Below, piece by piece: positions 43,416 to 50,663 of a stretch of 64,000 bases of DNA (the first letter of the stretch is position 1; each line of letters begins with the position of its first letter). The stretch is taken from positions 2,644,629-2,708,628 of the forward strand of contig KB906767.1 of assembly GCA_000381625.1 (NCBI GenBank), read 5' to 3'. Origin of the DNA: Bryobacterales bacterium KBS 96 (GTDB taxonomy: Bacteria > Acidobacteriota > Terriglobia > Bryobacterales > Bryobacteraceae). The notes beneath the pieces were generated by a model, which had not been told where the DNA came from, did not search any database, and saw only the letters and a list, made by a program, of their open reading frames with translations. The position numbers and the translations under genes are program-made.

Positions 43416-43699
43416 CCGGTGAAATAATCGGAACGTGTGGCTGCGAACGTTCGCGTCCGCCAGCGTCTCTGCGAGAGCCGGTGAGTTTTCGTGTGATCCA
43501 CTGAGTATCAACCTTGGAGTTGTCAAGCAATACCGCGTCAGAAAGCCTCCGTGAAGTGTTCGTTTCAGAGATACAACTTTTACAGTAGCCTTACCTTCCT
43601 TTGACAACAAACGAAGTATCACGCCTTTACCATAGCCGCCAGGGGAGTCTCGATAAATCTTTCCTGGCGGATGTGCCGCGAACAGTTGGGAGATTTCGT

Positions 43700-44380
43700 A
43701 TGTCCAACGATCCGGACCAGAGCACGATCTCATTAAGTGACAACGATATCGTTGAACGTATTCTTTCTGGTGATATCGACCTTTACCATCTTCTCGTCCG
43801 CCGATACAACCGACGCCTTTATCACGTGGCGTGGAGCATCCTTCAAAATGAACAAGAGGCTGAGGACGTCATGCAGGAAGCCTACGTTCGAGCCTACGAG
43901 CATCTATCCCAGTTTGCAGGCCGAGCGCATTTTTCAACGTGGCTCACAAGAATCGCTATTAATGAGGCTTTGAGCAGGATGAAACGTCTCAATAAAGAAG
44001 ACGAAATGGATGCAGCATCGGCATTGTTCCGAGAACCTTTTTGCACCCGTCACACGGCGGACCAGCGTCTGCTAACGGCCGAGGCACGAAGGGCTCTAGA
44101 ATACGCGATAAGCGCCTTACCAGAAGCACAACGGACAGTCTTTGTTATGCATTTCATTGACGGGGCAACCATAGCGGAGATCGCAGAGTGCCTGGAAGTC
44201 AGTAAGGGTGTTGTCAAAATGAGGATTTTGCGGGCACGCCGCATCTTGCGACACAAGCTTTACGAGCTAGCGCGCGCTACAAGCGCAACTGCGTTCCAAT
44301 TCCTTGGCGAGCGTTGTGATCGCGTTAGCGCCCACGTAAAATCACGAATAGCAAATATTGCAAAGGGCCCGGCGCATTAG
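43700..44380 (+). CDS. ECF-type RNA polymerase sigma factor
   Basis: A 226-residue sigma-70 family factor with regions 2 and 4 only. Region 2: LLVRRYNRRLYHVAWSILQN, EQEAEDVMQEAYVRAYEHLS, FAGRAHFSTWLTRIAINEAL. Region 4: ISALPEAQRTVFVMHFIDGA, TIAEIAECLEVSKGVVKMRI. A Cys/Arg-containing tail (FQFLGERCDRVSAH) is typical of RpoE-like ECF factors. The ATG at 43700 has TTGGGAG eight bases upstream. A TTG at 43601 would give a longer product without that support. No anti-sigma gene is adjacent. It converges on the ferritin-like/di-heme cytochrome pair, which it might control; that link is positional only. Confidence 0.9.
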   Translation: MSNDPDQSTISLSDNDIVERILSGDIDLYHLLVRRYNRRLYHVAWSILQNEQEAEDVMQEAYVRAYEHLSQFAGRAHFSTWLTRIAINEALSRMKRLNKEDEMDAASALFREPFCTRHTADQRLLTAEARRALEYAISALPEAQRTVFVMHFIDGATIAEIAECLEVSKGVVKMRILRARRILRHKLYELARATSATAFQFLGERCDRVSAHVKSRIANIAKGPAH

Positions 44381-44864
44381 ATGCACGGACTCACGATCAC
44401 AGCCAAGGATGAGCCGGAAAGCTCGCGTTGACACTGAAAGGATCTCACGTCCTCCGCGTACTGTGAACCCAGAAGGAACGTGCGAAATCGTTCCCCCGAA
44501 ATCACGGCAATATCCGGCGCCACTGCACGCTGACCACATCATGAATTCGCAGGAAGGGGCGCTTCTTCATTGCGCGGACGCTGCCCTCGCGTTCCCGAGA
44601 TTATCGGTTTCGGGCCAGAATGGCGATGCACAAAATCCTGGATTCGCCTCAGGTTGGGGAAAAACCGCCTTAACGTATTAGACGTATTTCTAGAGCCGTC
44701 TCTAGCCCTCGAAGACCGCCACGCTTATCGTTCGAAATTGCTTTCCCAACACTTTAAAGAGTGGCTGTCTGAATAAGGCATTGATTCTGGCTTGCTTCTT
44801 GCGGATCGCAGCTGGAAAAATTAATCTAACAGTGCGCCTTTCTCAGCCCTCTTTCTGGCGATGC
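44381..44864. other. Intergenic region between sigma factor and ferritin-like gene
   Basis: Nearly 500 bases between two convergent genes. No supported gene, terminator or repeat is obvious by eye. Confidence 0.4.
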
Positions 44865-46034
44865 TCAATCGTCATCGTCATCGAAAGGTTCGCGGCGAGC
44901 GGCATCCGCCGCCTTTGCTAACGCAATGACGGCATCAAAGAATTCCTGGGGCTGACCGAGAAACAGTTGACTGTTCGCGATAGCGGTCGCTGTCACCACG
45001 GCGCCTGCGTTTCGCCTGAGCGAAGGCCGAATGACCGAGCAAGCCGGAAAATGCCGGGTTATAAATGCGCAGGGCTCCGGAAAGATTAGGTTTGTTTGGA
45101 ATTCCTCGCCGCCAAAAGGCGGAGAGTTGAGGTCCGGGAATCTCACGCCTGTTTCCGGGTCCGTCACACCGGCCAGTGGTTGCGAGACGGCGTTTCCGGC
45201 TTTGTCATGCCACACCGCGAAGTGGTCTACTTCAACTCCAAGAATGCTCACGAGGACTCGGAGAACCTGGCGGCTAGACACGTTCAGGATCAGGTTTGTG
45301 TAGACGCTGGAACCCTTCTGGTCGAACGTCGCAAAATGAAATCCAGCCGTGTTAGCGATCGCCTGCATACGCCTTTGGCGATGGTTAGCCGGAGGAACCG
45401 GTTGTTTTTGGTCGGGCGGAGTATCGGCGTCGTCTAGTGGAATGGACGGCTGGTTTACGATATGCACAGCCTGCGGGAAGGGTCCGCCACCCAGGTCTGG
45501 GTTCTGCGTGCTGCGGTATTGGGTGTACCAACTGGTATCCACAGTAAGGTTCATAAGATTGGTGAGCCTTCCGATCTGTTTGGCGCCGGTCGCCTGACTG
45601 CTCGGTAGAGTACGGAAGGCATCCAGGTTGACGGGTGTCTCGCCTTTGGATACCAGGTAAGCGTTGAGAAATGCTGCGTGGCTCATCTCATCATCGGTGT
45701 TGTCCGAGATATATTGCGGCATATCGCTATCCAGGTTTTGTAGCGCCAGTTGGTACGCCGGATTTCCACCATGTACTCCACCGAGTTCGTTATATTGTTG
45801 CCAAAAATCACTCTCGACCAATTCTGCAGCAGCGAGAAATTTGATGACCGCCACATCCCCTTTCGGAAGCCGCCTGTCATCCTTGTCCCGTGCTGCGAGT
45901 TCCCTGGCTGAAAGCGCTACACCTGATGCGCTTAGTCCTGCCAGGAAGGATCGGCGTTTGATAACGTCATGCCAGCGAGTATCCAGATCTCCTGGCTGCG
46001 ATTGAACGGATTCTTGTTTCATAGTAGAACGCAT
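44865..46034 (-). CDS. Tat-exported ferritin-like domain protein
   Basis: A 389-residue protein with a twin-arginine-type leader (IKRRSFLAGLSASGVALSAR, about residues 26-45). A ferritin-like four-helix domain follows, with metal-ligand candidates in VIKFLAAAELVESDFWQQY, DNTDDEMSHAAFLNAYLV and LGVEVDHFAVWHDKAGN (E-x-x-H pairs). Such secreted ferritin-like proteins (dessication-associated or unknown) occur in Acidobacteriota. The C-terminus ends FDDDDD. It lies 38 bp after the di-heme cytochrome gene on the same strand, so they probably share a transcript. Role in periplasmic iron or peroxide chemistry is inferred. Confidence 0.85.
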   Translation of the reverse strand: MRSTMKQESVQSQPGDLDTRWHDVIKRRSFLAGLSASGVALSARELAARDKDDRRLPKGDVAVIKFLAAAELVESDFWQQYNELGGVHGGNPAYQLALQNLDSDMPQYISDNTDDEMSHAAFLNAYLVSKGETPVNLDAFRTLPSSQATGAKQIGRLTNLMNLTVDTSWYTQYRSTQNPDLGGGPFPQAVHIVNQPSIPLDDADTPPDQKQPVPPANHRQRRMQAIANTAGFHFATFDQKGSSVYTNLILNVSSRQVLRVLVSILGVEVDHFAVWHDKAGNAVSQPLAGVTDPETGVRFPDLNSPPFGGEEFQTNLIFPEPCAFITRHFPACSVIRPSLRRNAGAVVTATAIANSQLFLGQPQEFFDAVIALAKAADAARREPFDDDDD

Positions 46035-46072
46035 TCTCCTGAAGTTGAAATGTTAAAGGCTACTTGAAGATC

Positions 46073-47524
46073 CTAATGTTTACCCTTCTTAGGTCCGAAC
46101 GTGAGGCTCAATAAGTATTGAATAAGGTCACTCTTCTCACCACTGGTAAGACCCAGGGCCAGGCAACTATCGTAGTGATTAACAACATCTGTAAGTGACT
46201 GGAATCGCCCGTCGTGGTAGAACCCTCCCTTTCTATGCGTAAATAATTCTCCTATTGGAGAAGTTCTGTAGCGGTGATCAGGTGCCCGATCAGCTTGGAA
46301 GCTGTCAATGCAAATCTCGGCGGGCGTATGCAGGTTCCACCCAGCATCGGTCCAGAGTGGTTCGACATGGCAGCTATTACACTTAGCCTTGCCACTGAAA
46401 AGTTCATCGCCACGGTCCGCAGCAGCCTGATCGAAGCTGCCAGGTGGTGGTTGCGGTGCAGGGATGGCGAGTTGATAGAACTGAAGAGCCTGAAGCTTTG
46501 ACGTGATTTGATCGTCATCTGGCGAAATGTGCGGAAGGTCGCCAAAATTGTGAGCGGCCGCGATCGGAAACTGAGTCCCATCATTCAGTCGTGGATCCCA
46601 GAATCTCCCCACACCATGCATTTCCAAATTTGCTACGAACGCGTTCCAATAGGGAATTGATCCCCACCCAGTCCACGTGTGGAGATTCACTCCCCCAAGG
46701 CCAAAGGCCGGGGGGATTAGCGAGGCACCCGAGACGTGCGTCCCAGTGACCAGACCGTCGGTCAACTGTTCGGAATTGAAAGCTTTGCCGTCAAGAGCCA
46801 ACTCCGCATCGAATTTTCCGGGACCCCAACTGTTGAGAACCTTTCTCACTTTCGCCGGAGTTGTGGACAAAAGATCGGCGAAAGAATCTAGATCGGGCGC
46901 AAGCGCAATAATTGCTCCCACGTTTAGATCGCGATTGGGCCAACCGTCTAAACGCCGCCCAACACAGCCCGTACCAGGGTTTGTATGAATCACACCCGCG
47001 CACAGGGCAGGCATGGAGTCATCGACAGTCGAGTGGCAGAGAGCACATTGAATTCCTATGGATGTGAGGCTCCCGCCAGCATCGAAAAAGCCAGTAACGC
47101 CAACCACGGCATTCAACTTAAGTAGTGCAACCGTCACTGCGGGATTGTTGAGATTTACCAGCCCGTGTCGAAGTTGTTCAATCAAGTCCCTCGGTAAGGC
47201 GTTCGCATCAATCTTCAGGCCAACTTCAAGAGCCAGCGCAGGACTAACACCGGGACCAACTCCTCCCAACTTCGATCCTTCGATGGCCCGATGCAGCTTC
47301 AGCGTATCGCCCCAGAACACCTGATCGCCGAACGTATCGTGGCGAAAAATACGGCGTCCTTGGGCGGCTAATCGAACTGCGTTGTCAGCCGTCGCGTCCC
47401 GATCGGCTTCTTTGGTCATTGATTGGCTTCGGATCTCCCGCGTTGTTAGCCCCAGAAAGAGTAAGGGAACCAGGACAACAACTCTCCTTACAGCGCCGGC
47501 GCGAAATCTTATATCTCGCCTCAT
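46073..47524 (-). CDS. Exported di-heme c-type cytochrome, peroxidase-like
   Basis: A 483-residue protein with an N-terminal hydrophobic leader (VVVLVPLLFLGL) and two c-type heme motifs, CALCH (160-164) and CNSCH (382-386). Cytochrome-c-peroxidase/MauG-like features include the long region between hemes with repeated Trp/Phe and GELFTHRKGGFYHDGRFQSL with TDVVNHYDSC near the end, then LIQYLLSLTFG. The arrangement resembles di-heme peroxidases, where one heme is high-potential and the other peroxidatic; axial ligands cannot be assigned by eye. Its partner is the ferritin-like gene 38 bp downstream. Periplasmic electron transfer or peroxide reduction is likely. Confidence 0.85.
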   Translation of the reverse strand: MRRDIRFRAGAVRRVVVLVPLLFLGLTTREIRSQSMTKEADRDATADNAVRLAAQGRRIFRHDTFGDQVFWGDTLKLHRAIEGSKLGGVGPGVSPALALEVGLKIDANALPRDLIEQLRHGLVNLNNPAVTVALLKLNAVVGVTGFFDAGGSLTSIGIQCALCHSTVDDSMPALCAGVIHTNPGTGCVGRRLDGWPNRDLNVGAIIALAPDLDSFADLLSTTPAKVRKVLNSWGPGKFDAELALDGKAFNSEQLTDGLVTGTHVSGASLIPPAFGLGGVNLHTWTGWGSIPYWNAFVANLEMHGVGRFWDPRLNDGTQFPIAAAHNFGDLPHISPDDDQITSKLQALQFYQLAIPAPQPPPGSFDQAAADRGDELFSGKAKCNSCHVEPLWTDAGWNLHTPAEICIDSFQADRAPDHRYRTSPIGELFTHRKGGFYHDGRFQSLTDVVNHYDSCLALGLTSGEKSDLIQYLLSLTFGPKKGKH

Positions 47525-47942
47525 TTCGCAGGCCTCCCTTTAGAAACCAGAAGTTTCGAATCCGCTCAACGGCCTTGCAAATTCTCCACTTCCGACCGTT
47601 AGTTCTGTCCGATGGGCGTAAACGGCTTCCCCTTTTGGAGATCCGATTTATTTCGAATGCCGATTCACAAGCACCAGTCCTCAACAGAAACTGCACCCTA
47701 ATAGAGTGCCCATCGAGCACGAGGTAACCAGGGACTCGTTAACGGTTTGTAAAGTTTTTGTTATGGCCTGACCTGCTGAAGTTCCTTACAGCGTGGTAGG
47801 GAGCGTTGGGATAAGCCTTAGGCGGCATTGTCAACTTTGGACGAAGAGCTGTAAGACCCGTCCTATGAAGAGCGCCAATTCCGGCTTCCTTCTATTGAGC
47901 CGAACAGTACGGCACCAACCAGGCATTGGGCATCAGTTGGGA
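47525..47942. other. Upstream region of the cytochrome/ferritin-like pair
   Basis: About 420 bases without a supported gene, presumably holding the promoter of the minus-strand pair. No clear hexamers or ECF-type GGAAC motif could be assigned. Confidence 0.35.
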
Positions 47943-48290
47943 AATTCGGGGACTCATTTCCCATTTCCATTTGCCAAAGCGTAAACAGCCTCTACTTTAC
48001 CCATCGCGTCTTTCGGAAGGTGGCCTGCTTTCTGCCACGCCGAGGACGTCCTACAAGGAGCCCGACCAGCGGACGACGTAGCGTTCGCCATACTCGCGCA
48101 AGTAGTCGTAGGTAGACCATGCGGTCTTGCTCTGCATGGAAAACGGCTCGTCGCCCGTTGCCCCATTGTGTTACGCGATGCGGCAAGCCCACCGCAATCA
48201 CACGTGCGATTCTCCCCACTGGAAATGGAGGTGGGTTGTCGCCCGACTTGCTCTCAGAAATTAGTAGAATGAGTGCTCCGTCCCCGAATT
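47943..48290 (-). mobile_element. REP-bounded mini-element with deleted transposase (family C)
   Basis: Ends AATTCGGGGAC (47943-47953) and GTCCCCGAATT (48280-48290) are inverted repeats. Between them, minus-strand translation gives RIARVIAVGLPHRVTQWGNG, RRAVFHAEQDRMVYLRLLAR, matching the N-terminus of a REP-associated (Y1/HUH) transposase. It then jumps to a short Arg-rich tail (GRPRRGRKQ). The HIH motif and catalytic Tyr region are missing, so it cannot be active by itself. Total length is 348 bp. Confidence 0.75.
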
Positions 48291-48642
48291 GCCCGGCTCG
48301 GATGGACAGGATTCGCCAGACCTCCCGTCGGGGATTCGACGATCGCTCACGCGCGATACGCCGCCATGCTCTGTTTGGAGGCTGGCGAAACACCCAAACT
48401 CAACCTTCTGAACGCCCGCTGCTTTTTGAGCGCTTCAGCACATGAATGTCTGGTCGAAGACCCTGTTCTTTCGATCCCTCCGGATCCTGCCCGTTCGCCG
48501 CTGCTGACCGTACTTACCTGCCGGGTTCTCCCAAGAAACCCGGGGCGCCTCCGTGCGCCCAGACTAACTAATTTTGCTTCGCCCTTGACAATTACCTACC
48601 ATCAACGTCCCCGGAATTCCCTGAAGATTCCATATTCAACCC
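48291..48642. other. Gene-poor stretch next to mini-element
   Basis: No supported gene. The word CCTTGACAATTACCTACCAT CAACGTCCCCGG near 48582-48612 ends in a GTCCCC motif like the REP ends nearby and may be another REP-type fragment. Confidence 0.35.
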
Positions 48643-49116
48643 CTATTCGCTACATTCTGAAACCAGTTCCGCTTTCGAGCGAAGTCGGTACGTCCACATT
48701 TTGCATTCGTCTGGAACATGGGCAAGATCTAGCAATGCCTCCGGTTTCTTCCCCAGTCCGATAAATGCCTCGGCGCGAGCGAAACGGAACGCACTCTCGT
48801 AAGCAGCATCTCGAAGTCCAAGCCCTCTTGTGAAATCTGTTATCGCCTCGGGCCAATTTCTCAACTCCAGATGATTCAGCCCTCGCCGAAAGAAAAGGTA
48901 CGGATCGGATGGACAAATATCGATAGCACTTGTTATGTCCGAGTTCGCCTTTAAGTAATTACCGACGAGAGTATATAGGTGAGCTCTTAGTGCCCAGACT
49001 TTCGCTTCGCTCGGATTTTCTTCAACTAACGCATCCGCGAGGAGCATGGCTTTCTCGGCCTGACCAGAGCTTTCCAGGCGACGAGCGTTTGCTATACGTG
49101 TATCTAAAGATCTCAT
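48643..49116 (-). CDS. TPR-repeat protein
   Basis: A 157-residue protein beginning RSLDTRIANARRLESSGQAE with tetratricopeptide-like helices (AEKAMLLADALVEENPSEAK, VWALRAHLYTLVGNYLKANS, DPYLFFRRGLNHLELRNWPE, AITDFTRGLGLRDAAYESAF). It has no signal peptide. Its ATG overlaps the stop of an upstream minus-strand frame (CAAATGA), which supports this start and indicates that the gene once followed another gene in an operon. That upstream gene is now interrupted by the transposable element at 49200-49983. TPR proteins of this size beside RHS genes can be accessory or immunity factors, but no direct evidence exists. Confidence 0.7.
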   Translation of the reverse strand: MRSLDTRIANARRLESSGQAEKAMLLADALVEENPSEAKVWALRAHLYTLVGNYLKANSDITSAIDICPSDPYLFFRRGLNHLELRNWPEAITDFTRGLGLRDAAYESAFRFARAEAFIGLGKKPEALLDLAHVPDECKMWTYRLRSKAELVSECSE

Positions 49117-49187
49117 TTGCCCCAATAGATATAGTTTCCGCCGCACGCTTCATCCACGTAACCTGCGGCGCATTGTTGAAGAGTCAT
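49117..49187 (-). pseudogene. C-terminal remnant of a gene cut by the RAYT element
   Basis: The minus strand reads MTLQQCAAGYVDEACGGNYI YWGK and a stop that overlaps the start of the TPR gene. The frame runs upstream directly into the REP end at 49200. The visible part looks coding (Cys-x-x-Gly…, aromatic-rich tail), so the element probably split an older gene here. No family can be assigned from 24 residues. Confidence 0.4.
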
Positions 49188-49199
49188 TCCCTTCCGGAA

Positions 49200-49983
49200 C
49201 TTCGGGGACGGAGAGATATGGTACGAAGAGAGAAATCGGCCTCCCGCGCCACTTTTTAATAAATGGCCAGATTTGCGCGCGCCGTTGCCCTTGGCGTGGC
49301 ACACCATATCACCCAACGCGGCGTTGACCAGCAACGGGTTTTCTTCACCGATGCCGACCGTCACACCTATCTCGATTGCCTGCAAACCTACTCCGCGCAA
49401 GCTCGCCTTCATTCTTGCTTATTGCCTCATGAGCAATCATATCCATCTTGTGGCGGTTCCCGATGAGCCGCAGTCCCTCGGCATAGCCTTGCGCCGCACT
49501 CATGGCCGTTATGCCCTCTACCTCAACTCCCGCCGTCATCGGGTAGGACATCTCTGGCAGAATCGCTTCTATTCCTGCGCGCTCGACGAAATGCATTTAT
49601 GGGCTGCGCTTCGTTATGTGGAACGCAATCCAGTTCGGGCTCAGATTGTAGTGCGACCCGAGGAATACGGCTGGTCGAGCGCCGCCGCACACGTCGGCGC
49701 AAATGCTCCTCCCACGCTGCTGGATTGGCAGTTCTACGCCAACTCCGGCGGGCAGGAACGATGGATTGCGCTTTTGGCGGAGCCCGAACAATTGGCGACC
49801 ATTCGCGCCCTACAGCGCGGAACGTTCACCGGACGGCCGGTGGGTGGCCCCGAGTTTGTCGCGCGTCTCGAACAAGAGCTCGGCCGCCCCTTGGCGCCGC
49901 GCCAAGGCCAGCGCACTCGCTCCGAATCCGCGTTCGCCATTTCTCAATAATCCACTTCGTACCATATCTCTTCGTCCCCGAAG
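49200..49983 (+). mobile_element. REP-associated transposase element (family A), full-length
   Basis: A 784-bp element bounded by near-perfect 29-bp inverted repeats: 49200-49228 begins CTTCGGGGACGGAGAGATAT and 49955-49983 is its complement with one mismatch. It contains one transposase gene, frameshifted (next entry). Short GAAGTTCC-type micro-repeats follow the right end (49980-50025). The same ends bound the 261-bp derivative at 52810-53070. Confidence 0.88.
49263..49950 (+). pseudogene. REP-associated tyrosine (Y1/HUH) transposase, frameshifted
   Basis: The first 47 or so residues lie in one frame (ARFARAVALGVAHHITQRGV, then VFFTDADRHTYLDCLQTYSA), and the rest in the next frame from about 49405 (LAYCLMSNHIHLVAVPDEPQ). 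Together they form a complete RAYT/TnpA-REP of about 225 residues. The HUH motif is NHIHLV, and the catalytic Tyr is in LRYVERNPVRAQIVVRPEEY, with the EYGWSSAAAH family block. One extra base (or loss of two) near 49400-49410 breaks the gene, unless translation shifts there. RAYTs mobilise or maintain REP sequences, as in Pseudomonas and Escherichia; here the flanking ends are its likely substrate. Confidence 0.88.
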
Positions 49984-50151
49984 TTCCCGGAAGTTCCCGA
50001 AGTTCCGCCGGAAGTTCCGCCGGGCGAAAAGACCATACAAATCCGCACGAACATCCATATGATCCGAATACTGGAAAAAGAGGAAGTCAGCAGCCCTTGC
50101 CAAAACCATGTGCGAATCAGGGCAGCCAGTGTTCGTAGTGAGTGCTAACAA
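49984..50151 (-). pseudogene. Possible N-terminal fragment of the gene split by element A
   Basis: On the minus strand a frame from 50151 reads LALTTNTGCPDSHMVLARAA, DFLFFQYSDHMDVRADLYGL FARRN before running into the micro-repeats at the element's right edge. It may be the 5' part of the gene whose 3' end lies at 49117-49187. Coding status and family are uncertain. Confidence 0.3.
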
Positions 50152-50168
50152 ACAAAGAGCTTATTACC

Positions 50169-50612
50169 GTGCAGAAAATAGAGATATCAGACAGCAGCAA
50201 CGGCTTCTTATCATTTGACCTAAAAGACATTCTCCGAGTTCTTCCTCCCGTTGCGGCGGGTTTAGCTTGGCATATTCTTGCACTCGAAGCAGTTGGCCAT
50301 GGCTTGAAGGGACAGTCAATGCTAGCGACTGAGAGCCAAATTAACTCCAATCCACACGGACTCCGGCTCCGATTTCAGGAACTCGAGGATTTTGCTGCGG
50401 GTTTAGAACAAACTGTAAACGCCGTGATCATAGGGCTGACAACAGAGCATACGCCCCCGTCGCTGCCAGTTCAAAATGGTTACCACGTGCCATGCATCAT
50501 AATCGAAGCTATTGACTCCTCTCTGTGGACTGTGAGCTCAAATGAAGATGTTGTTATTAGAAGCGTTCTCGAGCACTTTGAGCGGACGACGGTGGTCGTC
50601 GCTGATCAGTGA
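50169..50612 (+). CDS. Small protein of unknown function between transposase and RHS gene
   Basis: A 147-residue protein, start GTG at 50169 (QKIEISDSSNGFLSFDLKDI), or a GTG at 50142. Features: FLSFDLKDILRVLPPVAAGL, AWHILALEAVGHGLKGQSML, a central helix (RLRFQELEDFAAGLEQTVNA) and a C-terminal SVLEHFERTTVVVADQ. No signal peptide or membrane helix. Its position between a REP element and an RHS tip makes an orphan immunity protein a fair guess. I do not recognise the family. Confidence 0.5.
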   Translation: MQKIEISDSSNGFLSFDLKDILRVLPPVAAGLAWHILALEAVGHGLKGQSMLATESQINSNPHGLRLRFQELEDFAAGLEQTVNAVIIGLTTEHTPPSLPVQNGYHVPCIIIEAIDSSLWTVSSNEDVVIRSVLEHFERTTVVVADQ

Positions 50613-50624
50613 GACATACTGGAA

Positions 50625-50657
50625 ATCAGGGGAGCACTCATTCTACTGATTCTGTAG
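50625..50657. repeat. REP family C end motif at RHS breakpoint
   Basis: AGGGGAGCACTCATTCTACT GATTCTG matches the inverted right end of the mini-element at 47943-48290 (GGACGGAGCACTCATTCTAC TAATTTCTG). An in-frame TAG at 50655 ends any read-through into the RHS frame, so this is the point at which the RHS gene lost its 5' part. Confidence 0.7.
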
Positions 50658-50663
50658 ATCTGC

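Noticed and set aside
43601-43699. Upstream TTG start for the sigma factor
   Set aside because: The ATG at 43700 has a better ribosome site and gives the normal N-terminus for ECF factors.
44381-44864. Small ORFs between sigma factor and ferritin-like gene
   Set aside because: Composition is rich in Arg/Ser/Leu without domain character or ribosome sites.
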